The notes below the pieces were generated by a model. That model made no database searches and had not been told where the DNA came from. It saw only the letters and a program-made list of their open reading frames with translations. A stretch of DNA of 64,000 bases. It comes from Lachnospiraceae bacterium. GTDB lineage: Bacteria > Bacillota > Clostridia > Lachnospirales > Lachnospiraceae. The position numbers and the translations under genes are program-made. The stretch is from positions 1 through 64,000 of the forward strand of contig JAMPFQ010000001.1 of assembly GCA_023664345.1 (NCBI GenBank), given 5' to 3'. Of this stretch, positions 24,275 to 32,422 are shown piece by piece (within the stretch, counting starts at the first letter, position 1; every line of letters starts with the position of its first letter).

Positions 24275-24724
24275 TCACGCAATATCCTTTATCAATGGCT
24301 CTATTTTCACTGTCAGCCTGCACGAGGACACTTTCGCGCCGTCCATCCACAGTTCATATTCCGCCCTGATTTGCAGGTGGTTTTCTTCTTCTGTGTACAG
24401 GATCCGGGAAGTGGCTGTCTCCATCCGCAGCATTCCAAAAGGCGTGGCGTAATCCACAACATGGCTTTTTCCGGTCTCAAAGACCATCCGGCTGTTTACC
24501 GCTCCCTTTCTGTTCAGTTCCAGCAGGTTACCTTTCAGCTTTAAACTGTTTTTAACAGAAGTTCCGGAACCCTCCTCTGTTTCTTCATAGAAAATATAGT
24601 GGCTTCCGTTTTTAAAAAAATATTCTCCGGGCACACTTATCTCCATGCGGCTTATTTCCGTCTCTGCATCCCTATGTACCCCTTTGACCGTTATTTTGAC
24701 ATCCTTTGTCACCTTGACCTCCAT
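24275..24724 (-). CDS. DUF1934 (YwiB-like) protein
   Basis: 149 residues of alternating beta strands starting KVTKDVKITVKG and ending RLTVKIEPLIKDIA. It resembles the DUF1934/YwiB family, a small lipocalin-like beta-barrel of unknown role that often lies near murI or argS in Firmicutes. It is the last gene of the ispE-gntR-murI run, 54 bp past murI. No clear ribosome site marks the start; ATGs at 24757 and 24739 are in frame, and 24724 is chosen from the domain edge. Confidence 0.75.
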   Translation of the reverse strand: MEVKVTKDVKITVKGVHRDAETEISRMEISVPGEYFFKNGSHYIFYEETEEGSGTSVKNSLKLKGNLLELNRKGAVNSRMVFETGKSHVVDYATPFGMLRMETATSRILYTEEENHLQIRAEYELWMDGAKVSSCRLTVKIEPLIKDIA

Positions 24725-24778
24725 ACAGATCCATCGCATCACACCCGCTGACAGCATAGATCTTTGTCAGCAAAACTT

Positions 24779-25621
24779 TCAATAGTCTTCTATATGAACC
24801 GTCTTTGCCGATAAAATGCCATACTTGATAATAGAATTGGCAAACCGCACGAACTTCTCCGCCTTATCGCTCACATAGAACTGATACCGGTTACTGCCCA
24901 GTCCCGGCTCTTCCTCGTTTAACAGGTTCATCTGTCCCAGCATTTCCTTTAATTCCATTGCGGTCTCATAGGCGGGATTCACCAGAGTCACCTGACCGCC
25001 CGCGATCCTGCCCAGGGTGGAACGGATCAGCGGATAATGGGTACAGCCCAGGATCAGCGTATCGATGTCGATATCGATCAGTTCCGTCAAATACCGCCTG
25101 GCGATCTCGTCCGTCACGGGATCCTCCCAGAGTCCTTCCTCTATCAGGGGAACAAACAGCGGACAGGCTTTACCGTAGATCTTCACCTTTTGATTCAGTT
25201 CCTTTATGTATTGATCATACATACCACTGCCAATAGTCGCTTCCGTGGCAATGACGCCGATCCTGCCGTTCTTAGTGGCTTCCATGGCCGCTTTCGCGCC
25301 GGGCTTCAGCACACCGATAATGGGGATATCCGTATCCTGTTCCAGGACATCCAGGGCATACGCGCTGGCGGTATTACACGCCACCACGATTGTCTTCACC
25401 TGAAAGGTGCGCAGGAAACGCACGATCTGTTCCGAAAAGCGGGTCACCGTATCCTTTGATTTACTGCCATAGGGAACCCTGGCCGTATCCCCAAAATATA
25501 TGATCTTCTCGTTAGGTATCTGGCGCATGATCTCCCTCGCCACCGTAAGACCGCCCACTCCGGAATCAAAGACGCCGATGGGAGCGTCCTTACGGAGCAG
25601 CGCCGTTTTGATCTGACTCAT
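24779..25621 (-). CDS. murI: Glutamate racemase
   Basis: 280 residues. MurI interconverts L- and D-glutamate for peptidoglycan stem peptides. The N-terminus GVFDSGVGGLTVAREI and the two catalytic cysteines, in VACNTAS and ILGCTHYPLI, are all intact, as is YFGDTARVPYG. Normal family length plus a short N-terminal extension. The start overlaps the 3' end of the small membrane-protein gene by 32 bp, suggesting coupling. Confidence 0.95.
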   Translation of the reverse strand: MSQIKTALLRKDAPIGVFDSGVGGLTVAREIMRQIPNEKIIYFGDTARVPYGSKSKDTVTRFSEQIVRFLRTFQVKTIVVACNTASAYALDVLEQDTDIPIIGVLKPGAKAAMEATKNGRIGVIATEATIGSGMYDQYIKELNQKVKIYGKACPLFVPLIEEGLWEDPVTDEIARRYLTELIDIDIDTLILGCTHYPLIRSTLGRIAGGQVTLVNPAYETAMELKEMLGQMNLLNEEEPGLGSNRYQFYVSDKAEKFVRFANSIIKYGILSAKTVHIEDY

Positions 25622-25871
25622 CCAAAGCCTCCATGAATTTATTCCATTCCATGAGCAGTCTGCTGCGGAACCTGATCTCGTTCCTGTCCGCTTTCAGAAG
25701 CTTCCAGTAAATATCCTGTTCTGTGGAAAGATCCTCTCCATCCTGCCCGCTGTCACCGCATATCCTGTAGGTGTCCGTGGTGAGGACAAGTTCGGGATAC
25801 AGCACACCCCACCATCCGAAAACTCCGCAAATACACATGATTATTTTTATTCCTGTCCAGATCTTTTTCAT
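25590..25871 (-). CDS. Small single-helix membrane protein
   Basis: 93 residues, not recognised. One hydrophobic segment at about residues 4-22 (IKIIMCICGVFGWWGVLYP) is followed by a charged outer or inner part rich in Glu/Asp/Arg. The ATG at 25871 has GGAG at good spacing. Its last 32 bp overlap the start of murI in another frame. It lies between gntR and murI in the same direction, so it is probably co-expressed. Nothing shows its role. Confidence 0.6.
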   Translation of the reverse strand: MKKIWTGIKIIMCICGVFGWWGVLYPELVLTTDTYRICGDSGQDGEDLSTEQDIYWKLLKADRNEIRFRSRLLMEWNKFMEALDESDQNGAAP

Positions 25872-25938
25872 GTCAGTCTCCATTTCCGTTTTGATAAATG
25901 GAAGTATTGACATGATCCGGGAAAATATGCAATTCCTT

Positions 25939-26622
25939 TTACAACTTCTGCCGATCCAGACGGATCTGGCGGATAATGGATCTCTCCTGATTATCTATAT
26001 GCGTTTTTGCCGCCTGAGATGCTGTCTCCTTATCTTTTTGCACAATGCTCTGATAGATGATCCTATGTTCCTCCACCAACCGCTCATGCTGGCTGCTGTC
26101 TTTTATATATTCGAACCGATAGCGGTACATCTGCTCCGACAGATTATTGACCAGCTGGATCAGCCTCTGGTTTCCGGTGGCACGGACAATGATATCATGC
26201 AGCGCCACATCCGCCTGGGCGATCTTCTTCACATCTTTCGTCTTCACAGCCGCCTCAAATCCGTCGCAGGCTTTCCGCAGCTGTTCCAGTTCCTCCGCTG
26301 TGATCCTGTCGCAGGCAAGCTCCACACAGAGGGCATCCATGGCACGGCGCACTTCCAGCACATCGTTCATGCTCTTTTCCGTGATCTGCGCCACCTCCGC
26401 CCCACGTCTGGGTATCATGGTCACCAGCCCCTCCAGTTCCAGCTTGCGTATGGCTTCCCGGATGGGCGTCCTGCTGACGCCCAGCTTGTTGGCGAGATGG
26501 ATCTCCATAAGACGCTCACCGGGCTTCAGTTCGCCGGTCAGGATCGCCTGCCGCAATGTGTTGAACACTACATCTCTCAGCGGTAGAAATTCGTTCATAT
26601 TTACCTGTAGATTATCCTGCAT
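25939..26622 (-). CDS. GntR-family regulator, FadR/FCD subgroup
   Basis: 227 residues. The N-terminal winged helix shows LRQAILTGELKPGERLME and LGVSRTPIREAIRKLELEGL, the classic GntR recognition region. The C-terminal all-helical FCD domain has the metal-binding histidine pattern (DVALHDIIVRATGN and HRIIYQSI). FCD proteins usually bind small carboxylates. AGGAG precedes the ATG at 26622. It lies 77 bp after ispE. No linked catabolic genes were seen, so its regulon is unknown. Confidence 0.9.
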   Translation of the reverse strand: MQDNLQVNMNEFLPLRDVVFNTLRQAILTGELKPGERLMEIHLANKLGVSRTPIREAIRKLELEGLVTMIPRRGAEVAQITEKSMNDVLEVRRAMDALCVELACDRITAEELEQLRKACDGFEAAVKTKDVKKIAQADVALHDIIVRATGNQRLIQLVNNLSEQMYRYRFEYIKDSSQHERLVEEHRIIYQSIVQKDKETASQAAKTHIDNQERSIIRQIRLDRQKL

Positions 26623-26699
26623 TTCTCTCCTCTTTCCCGATCGCTGCAAAACCGTTCCACAGCCGCTTCCTCAATGCCGTTTGCTTCCTCGGATATCAC

Positions 26700-27554
26700 T
26701 CAGCAAAATGTGGTGACAAATATCTGTTTTGCCAGCCGTTCCTGTTCCAACCGATCCAGCGCCACCTCTGCCGTCCGCCTCTCCAGAAAAATGCCGAACA
26801 CCGTGGGGCCGCTGCCGCTCATCAGACTGTTCACCGCTCCCAGTTCTTTCATCCTCTGCTTTAGTTCATCGATCACAGGGTACGCCGGTATGGTCACGGT
26901 CTCCAGCACATTGTCCATGCGGTCCAGGATCCCCTGCAGGCTTCCCATGCCGATTGCTTCCACCATGCCGTCAATATCGGGATGCTTCTCTATCTTTTCC
27001 AAGTCAAGACGCTCATACACGTATTTCGTGGAAACACTGATATCGGGCTTTGCCACCACCACATAACACTCCGGCGCCAGTTCCAGGGGTGTCAGCTTTT
27101 CTCCGATGCCCTCCGCCAGCGCCGTTCCGCCTATGACACAGTAGGGCACGTCGGCGCCGATCTCCACACCCAATTCCATCAGTTCCAGCAGGCTGACATC
27201 CAGACCGAACAGACGGCTGATGCCTTTCATAGCGGCCGCGGCATCCGTGCTGCCTCCTGCCATTCCCGCCGCTATAGGGATATTTTTCTGCAGATGGATG
27301 CGGATACCCTCCTGAATATGATATTTTTCTTTCATCAGTTTTGCCGCCTTGTAAATAAGATTGTTCTCATCTGTGGGCAGTTCCGCCGAATCTGTGGTGA
27401 TCTCTATACCGCCTTCCGTCTTTTCAAATGTCAGTTCGTCATAGATCCTCACCGTCTGCATCACCATCTTTACTTCATGGTAGCCGTTGGGCAGCTTTCC
27501 GACCACATCCAGCCCAAGATTGATCTTACCATACGCTTTGATCTGAAATTTCAT
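26700..27554 (-). CDS. ispE: 4-diphosphocytidyl-2-C-methyl-D-erythritol kinase
   Basis: 284 residues, GHMP kinase fold. IspE phosphorylates CDP-ME in the non-mevalonate route to isoprenoids. Visible motifs are KAYGKINLGLDVVGKLPNGYH at the N-terminus, the ATP-binding PIAAGMAGGSTDAAAA, and MSGSGPTVFG near the C-terminus. The ATG at 27554 fits the family start; an ATG at 27566 has the better Shine-Dalgarno sequence (GGAAAGG) but at too short a spacing. First gene of the run to 24275. Confidence 0.95.
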   Translation of the reverse strand: MKFQIKAYGKINLGLDVVGKLPNGYHEVKMVMQTVRIYDELTFEKTEGGIEITTDSAELPTDENNLIYKAAKLMKEKYHIQEGIRIHLQKNIPIAAGMAGGSTDAAAAMKGISRLFGLDVSLLELMELGVEIGADVPYCVIGGTALAEGIGEKLTPLELAPECYVVVAKPDISVSTKYVYERLDLEKIEKHPDIDGMVEAIGMGSLQGILDRMDNVLETVTIPAYPVIDELKQRMKELGAVNSLMSGSGPTVFGIFLERRTAEVALDRLEQERLAKQIFVTTFC

Positions 27555-27628
27555 TCCAACAACCATGCCTTTCCACTTGTATAATGATGTATTTTGTATA
27601 CATAGATTGTATCTTATTATAAGTAATT

Positions 27629-27657
27629 TTACATTTATTGTCAATCAGGCCTAATAT
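27629..27657 (+). promoter_or_regulatory. Promoter of the 27754 gene
   Basis: TTACAT (27629-27634), a 17-base spacer and TAATAT (27652-27657) are about 95 bases before the start codon. Confidence 0.55.
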
Positions 27658-27753
27658 TTTCCCCTAAATTATCCGATACAAATAATACAATCACGGATGA
27701 TGCGCCCAGAAATGGGTAGAACGCGGCGATGCTCGCCAGAAAAGAGGTATATT

Positions 27754-28365
27754 ATGAGTGTAAATGGAGTTACACAGACACAGGCAGGCGCCTACACCTA
27801 TGCTTCTTCTGCTGCCAGTGCGGAGAACACAAAGACCACATCTGCAAAAGAAAACACTTCTGCTGCTGCCGATACCGGTGTGGTATATGAGCCTTCAGGG
27901 GAAACTGCTTCTTCTTCCACCAAGAAGACTTATACACCCGATACCAACCTGATCAACAAGTTAAAGGCTGATGCAGATGCGCGTACATCACAGCTTCGCT
28001 CTCTGGTAGAGAAGATGATGTCCGGTCAGGCAAATGCTTACGGCAATGCAAACGATATCTGGTCTTTCCTGCGCAAGGGCGACTACACGGTAGATCCCGC
28101 TACCAAGCTTCAGGCTCAGCAGGATATCTCAGAGGATGGCTACTGGGGTGTAAATCAGACTTCCGACAGGATCATCAGTTTTGCTACCGCATTAACCGGA
28201 GGCGATCCTGACAAGATCGAAGAGATGCGCGAGGCTTTCAAGAAAGGCTATGCGATGGCTGAGAAAAAGTGGGGCGGTCAGCTTCCCGAGATTTCCCAGA
28301 GAACTTATGACGCTGTTCTGGAGAAATTTGACAAAATGGCTGCGGAAGCAGGCATCACGGAATAA
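27754..28365 (+). CDS. Conserved Lachnospiraceae protein of unknown function
   Basis: 203 residues beginning MSVNGVTQTQAGAYTY. The N-terminal 65 residues are low-complexity Ala/Ser/Thr; the rest is a helical, cysteine-free domain with SQLRSLVEKMMSGQA, YWGVNQTSDRIISFATALTG and DPDKIEEMREAFKKGYAMAE. There is no signal peptide. I recall similar hypothetical proteins in related genera but no function. The ATG at 27754 (AGAGG upstream) is preferred to 27697. Codons such as GCT, CTT and AAG are commoner than in its neighbours, hinting at high expression. Monocistronic with its own promoter and terminator. Confidence 0.75.
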   Translation: MSVNGVTQTQAGAYTYASSAASAENTKTTSAKENTSAAADTGVVYEPSGETASSSTKKTYTPDTNLINKLKADADARTSQLRSLVEKMMSGQANAYGNANDIWSFLRKGDYTVDPATKLQAQQDISEDGYWGVNQTSDRIISFATALTGGDPDKIEEMREAFKKGYAMAEKKWGGQLPEISQRTYDAVLEKFDKMAAEAGITE

Positions 28366-28380
28366 ACTGCCGTATATTTC

Positions 28381-28407
28381 AAAGCGCCGTCCTTGGGACG
28401 GCGCTTT
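28381..28407. terminator. Bidirectional terminator
   Basis: AAAGCGCCGTCC-TTG-GGACGGCGCTTT is a perfect stem between two convergent genes, with T-rich flanks on both strands. Confidence 0.9.
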
Positions 28408-28413
28408 CTCATA

Positions 28414-29964
28414 TCAATTCCCTTTGACGACCAGAAGCTTCTGTCCGGGCTTGATCTCATCACTTTCCAGTTCGTTCAGTTCCCTCAGACTTTCCACCGG
28501 CACATAATACTGCTTGCCGATGTTCCACAGATTGTCTCCCTCTTTCACCATATAGACCACCATTCCAGGCAGGTTGCTCATGCGGGTCATATCCAGGTCG
28601 GAAACGGTGATATCGCTGATCAGGTTCATGGGGATGCTCTTGAACACGGTGGTGGCAAAACTGAGGACCGCTTTCACATCCATCTCCTCGCCGTCCAGCA
28701 TGGTCACCTGCAGCTGTTCCACCTCCGCGTGGATCTGGCCCATATCTTCCGGCGCGATATCAGGAACCTCCAGCGTATAGGTATAGGGAATCTGGGCCTG
28801 CGTGCAGCCGTAAGGGGATTCGTCTTCCCCGGTGATATACATGACTTTGACGGACAGCGCTCCTTTCAGCATGATACCGTTTTCCACCGTCTCCTGCTGT
28901 TCCAGGATCACGGCTCCCTCGCTGTGGAGCAGCTGCAGGACCGTATTTCCGGACACATGGATGTGTTCCGTCACTTTCGTCTTCCCCGTCACCTTGGAGA
29001 GCAGCCTGCGCAGGCTTGCCCTGTGCGTCACGGTGCCGATTTCCTTTGAAACACCGTAAATATCCGAGATGATCTCCAGTTTTTCCTCCTCATAGATCCG
29101 GATGGAAATATCCATCACCAGTTCCAGGCCGATGCTGCGTTCCTCCCCGTCGAAATCCGGGCGTACGGAAAGTTCCTGCTGTCCCAGGCGGTAACGGATA
29201 TCCGGCAGCATTCCCTCCCTGCATCCGTGACACTCCAGCACGCCGCTGAAAGGAAGCGTAGTCTCAAAGGAGCGGACAGGACGGTCTTCCCCCTCGCCCT
29301 CATATAAAATGAACAGACGCACGTCCCCTGAGATAGTCAGTTTTTCCTCCATCACCTTAAATTCCACATCCGCCAGAGTGATATTGCTCCACAGGATCTG
29401 AAATATATTGGGATAATTAGAGGGCAGCGTCACCTCATCCTTCAGCCGGAAGATATCATTCTTGCAGATAGCGATCTGGGCAAGCTCCAGAGGCATCCTG
29501 CGGTACTCCACCGTCTCATCACCATGGATCGCGATAGGCGCTTCCTCATCGTACAGTTCCTCCACTCTTGCGGTGAGAGTCACCAGGGACTGGATGTTCA
29601 GCTTGCGGGAATTGATCATGCTCACGGTCAGGTCTTCCACATCCCAATCCAGCGTCACCGTGTCGGAGGGCACTGCTCCCTGTAAATGGATCTTCTCCTC
29701 CAGGGGCAGGCTGCCCTCCAGCACCACCAGGCTGCTTCCCTCCTCCGCCGTATGGTAAAGGATGACGTAAGCCAGATGCCCCCGCACCGTCACCGCGTCC
29801 GTTCCGGGTTTGATCTCCTCAATGACCACCTCGCCCTTTTCCAGGTTCAGGGCCGCGATATCAGGCTTGTTCTCCGAGACATTGACATCATCCTCCAGTG
29901 TGATCTGCGTGACCGCTTCTGCCCTGACGCGATCCATATGTATATTTCTTTTCAACAGTTCCAC
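28414..29964 (-). CDS. SPOCS (DUF3794) repeat protein with C-terminal LysM
   Basis: 516 residues. Two or more SPOCS/DUF3794 beta modules (typical start VSENKPDIA and repeated GxLxxxVxY segments) are followed by a C-terminal LysM at about 467-512 (YMVKEGDNLWNIGKQYYVP). Such proteins belong to the spore-coat or envelope set of Clostridia and are thought to bind glycan. An in-frame ATG at 29979 lies before the ribosome site; GGAGG is followed 8 bases later by GTG at 29964, giving MELLKRNIHMDR, the usual family start. No signal peptide, which suits a mother-cell spore protein. Confidence 0.85.
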   Translation of the reverse strand: MELLKRNIHMDRVRAEAVTQITLEDDVNVSENKPDIAALNLEKGEVVIEEIKPGTDAVTVRGHLAYVILYHTAEEGSSLVVLEGSLPLEEKIHLQGAVPSDTVTLDWDVEDLTVSMINSRKLNIQSLVTLTARVEELYDEEAPIAIHGDETVEYRRMPLELAQIAICKNDIFRLKDEVTLPSNYPNIFQILWSNITLADVEFKVMEEKLTISGDVRLFILYEGEGEDRPVRSFETTLPFSGVLECHGCREGMLPDIRYRLGQQELSVRPDFDGEERSIGLELVMDISIRIYEEEKLEIISDIYGVSKEIGTVTHRASLRRLLSKVTGKTKVTEHIHVSGNTVLQLLHSEGAVILEQQETVENGIMLKGALSVKVMYITGEDESPYGCTQAQIPYTYTLEVPDIAPEDMGQIHAEVEQLQVTMLDGEEMDVKAVLSFATTVFKSIPMNLISDITVSDLDMTRMSNLPGMVVYMVKEGDNLWNIGKQYYVPVESLRELNELESDEIKPGQKLLVVKGN

Positions 29965-30090
29965 TAAAAATACCTCCATATATATACTGGTATAAGTATA
30001 TATATGCAGGTATCCCGTTTGATATGACCATGTGCGCTGCGCTAAACAAAGTTAAGTTCTGCTTGAACACACTGAACGCCTCGGATGTGG

Positions 30091-30996
30091 TTATGCTACT
30101 ATGCCGATCAGGTCGCTCAGCTTTTCCACCTGATATTGTCTCATGTAGTCCTCGATCCCGCGCACTACTTCCACCGTGGTATAGGGATCCACAAAGTTCA
30201 TGGCTCCGACGCTGACTGCGCTGGCTCCCGCCAGGATAAATTCGATGGCATCCTCCGCGGAAGCGATCCCGCCCATGCCGATAATGGGGATTTTCACCGC
30301 CTGCGCCGTCTGGTACACCATCCTCACCGCCACAGGTTTGATAGCAGGTCCGCTCATTCCGCCTGTTTTGTTGGCGAGGGCAAATGTCCTTTTATGAATG
30401 TCGATCTTCATGCCGGTGATGGTATTGATCAGGGACAGGGCGTCCGCTCCCGCCGCTTCCGCCGCCCTTGCCATCTCCGTGATGTCGGTGACATTGGGAC
30501 TGAGTTTCATGATGATGGGCTGCCTGGCATGTTTTTTGACTTCCCGGGTGATATGGAACAGGGCGTCCGCTTTTTGCCCAAATGCAATGGCGCCTTCCTT
30601 TACATTGGGACAGGACACGTTGATCTCCAGCATGGCCACCGCCGGTTCCTCCCCCAGCCGCTCTACCACTTCCACATAGTCTTCCACGGTCTTGCCGCAG
30701 ACATTGACAATGATCCTGGTGTCATACTGCTTTAAGAAAGGAATATCCCTCTCCAGAAACACATCGATACCGGGATTCTGCAGGCCAATGGCATTCAGCA
30801 TCCCTCCGTAGACCTCCGCCACCCTTGGGGTGGGATTCCCCGGCCAGGGCACATTGGCCACGCCCTTGGTGACCACCGCGCCAAGCTGGTTCAGGTCCAC
30901 AAATTCCGAGTATTCCATGCCGGAGCCGAAAGTTCCCGAAGCCGTCATAACAGGATTCTTGAATGTGACGCCGGCAATCGTTGTCTGTATATTCAT
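30091..30996 (-). CDS. pyrD: Dihydroorotate dehydrogenase, class 1B catalytic subunit
   Basis: 301 residues. PyrD oxidises dihydroorotate to orotate with FMN. It shows TASGTFGSGMEY, LQNPGIDVFLER, the catalytic-cysteine loop LEINVSCPNVKEG (class 1B), and GMGGIASAEDAIEFI for FMN phosphate. It works with PyrK, encoded just upstream, to pass electrons to NAD. The frame is open to 31074, but those codons come from repeat R3; AAAGGAG before the ATG at 30996 fixes the start. Last gene of the pyr run. Confidence 0.95.
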   Translation of the reverse strand: MNIQTTIAGVTFKNPVMTASGTFGSGMEYSEFVDLNQLGAVVTKGVANVPWPGNPTPRVAEVYGGMLNAIGLQNPGIDVFLERDIPFLKQYDTRIIVNVCGKTVEDYVEVVERLGEEPAVAMLEINVSCPNVKEGAIAFGQKADALFHITREVKKHARQPIIMKLSPNVTDITEMARAAEAAGADALSLINTITGMKIDIHKRTFALANKTGGMSGPAIKPVAVRMVYQTAQAVKIPIIGMGGIASAEDAIEFILAGASAVSVGAMNFVDPYTTVEVVRGIEDYMRQYQVEKLSDLIGIVA

Positions 30997-31019
30997 AAAC
31001 CGGTTTCTCCTTTCTATTT

Positions 31020-31190
31020 CAGTTCCGTCTCTACGCTTCAGCACCCACTGCTCTGAAAGAAATTTCATCTGCAAAAAACGCAGCTGAAATTTCTTTCATG
31101 TGCCGATTTTTGGCACATTGGTTTCCGCTTCGAGACTGTTCTATTCAATTGCCGCTTGCGGCAATTTGTTCCGTCTCTACGCTTCAGCAC
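31020..31190. repeat. Dispersed structured repeat R3, copy 2
   Basis: 171-bp second copy of the element at 19193. The same flanking direct repeats are present (TTCCGTCTCTACGCTTCAGC twice). The hairpin stems are kept but altered in sequence: AATTGCCG-CTTG-CGGCAATT replaces AGTTCCTG-CTTG-CAGGAACT. An extra hairpin ATGTGCC/GGCACAT is inserted. It lies between pyrK and pyrD, directly before the pyrD ribosome site. Confidence 0.85.
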
Positions 31191-31195
31191 GGTGA

Positions 31196-31966
31196 TCAAA
31201 TCTCTACTTCCTCCGCCTCAAAGACCGGCCCGTCCGTACAGATGCGGGCATTGTGCACATGGGAATGATGATCCACCTCTTTCGTCTTCACCACACAGCC
31301 AAGGCAGGCGCCCACGCCGCATGCCATATGCTCCTCCAAAGAAAGATACGCTTTGATGTCATGCTCCGACGCATATGCCTTGATGGCGCGGAGCATGGGC
31401 ATGGGCCCGCAGGCGTAGATCAGATCCGCCTCCAGTCCGTTTTCCCTGACGGCGTCCATCACATTGCCCTGAACGCCCGCGCTTCCGTCCTCTGTGGCAA
31501 TGTAGACCTTTCCGTATTTCTCAAACTCTTCCCTGAGAAAAGTATGGCTGTCCCGATAGCCTGCTATGATCTGCTTCTCCCCATCCATTTCTTTCGCAAG
31601 CTGCAAAATGGGGGGCACGCCGATGCCTCCGCCCATAAGGAACACTTTCTTGCCTGCTGCTTCCTCCACCGGAAATCCGTTGCCAAGGCAACCCATGATA
31701 TCGATGGCATCTCCCTCCCGATACCCGGAAAATTCTTTCGTTCCCTGCCCCGCCACGCGGTAGACGATGCGGAGAGCCTGCCTGTCCTCCCTGACCTCGC
31801 AGATGCTGATGGGTCTGGGGAGCAGGGTGCTTTTATCTTTCGGGTAAATACACAAAAACTGCCCCGGCTTCGCCTGCGCCGCCAGGTCTGTCCCTATCCA
31901 CATATCATAGATTCCGGGCTCCGTCTCTCTCTGAGAAAGTACTACTGCTGTCTGCTTTTGTTTCAT
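31196..31966 (-). CDS. pyrK: Dihydroorotate dehydrogenase electron-transfer subunit
   Basis: 256 residues. It has the FAD-binding RPISICEV segment, the NAD-binding GGGIGVPPILQLAKEM, and a C-terminal [2Fe-2S] site with four cysteines (ACGVGACLGC and ICTDG). It carries electrons from PyrD's FMN to NAD. It is separated from pyrD by repeat R3 instead of the usual tight junction. Confidence 0.95.
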   Translation of the reverse strand: MKQKQTAVVLSQRETEPGIYDMWIGTDLAAQAKPGQFLCIYPKDKSTLLPRPISICEVREDRQALRIVYRVAGQGTKEFSGYREGDAIDIMGCLGNGFPVEEAAGKKVFLMGGGIGVPPILQLAKEMDGEKQIIAGYRDSHTFLREEFEKYGKVYIATEDGSAGVQGNVMDAVRENGLEADLIYACGPMPMLRAIKAYASEHDIKAYLSLEEHMACGVGACLGCVVKTKEVDHHSHVHNARICTDGPVFEAEEVEI

Positions 31967-31988
31967 AGCTAACTGCTCCCTTTTTCAT

Positions 31989-32408
31989 TCACTGTCTTTT
32001 TTCAAAAAATGTCCCGCACTCTGAATATTTCTCAACCCGGTTCCTGGTTTCCGCATCAGTCCAGGAGAAAAGAGACGGGTCATAGTATTTGCACATTATT
32101 TTGTGAATCTTCATGTTTCCTACAAACAGATCCATACCACATACGGCAAAGGAAGCATTGGCATCAGAATCTGTAATGATATAGCCGCATATGTCAACGT
32201 CTGACCAGATCACCCACATACGGTTTGTCGTCGCCGGAATATATTTCACAAGCCGCCGCATCAATTCTGACAACCGCATATCTTCAGGTATAAACATATT
32301 TTCCTCGTGTGAAAGACAGTCATCTCCCATACATACGCTGTCACGGTCAACCTGTATAATGATATTGTCTGTTTTCACTTTTTTCTCAGGCAAATTCCGT
32401 GTTCCCAA
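31989..32408 (-). CDS. Unknown protein inside the pyr operon (139 aa)
   Basis: Not a recognised family. The sequence has IIIQVDRDSVCMGDDCLSH, an MWVIWSDVDICGYII strand pair and an ending CKYYDPSLFSWTDAE. It is cytoplasmic, cysteine-rich (about seven) and compact, reminiscent of small immunity or SUKH-like proteins, but that is only an impression. The ATG frame at 32534 would overlap pyrC by over 100 bp. A TTG at 32408 preceded by GGGGGAAT, 14 bp past the pyrC stop, is a better start. It lies between pyrC and pyrK where no pyrimidine enzyme is missing. Confidence 0.6.
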   Translation of the reverse strand: MGTRNLPEKKVKTDNIIIQVDRDSVCMGDDCLSHEENMFIPEDMRLSELMRRLVKYIPATTNRMWVIWSDVDICGYIITDSDANASFAVCGMDLFVGNMKIHKIMCKYYDPSLFSWTDAETRNRVEKYSECGTFFEKRQ

Positions 32409-32422
32409 TAAGATTCCCCCTG

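Noticed and set aside
30997..31074. N-terminal extension of PyrD, and the like extension of the histidine phosphatase (19170-19352)
   Set aside because: Both are translations of repeat R3, share the same wording, and lie upstream of good ribosome sites.
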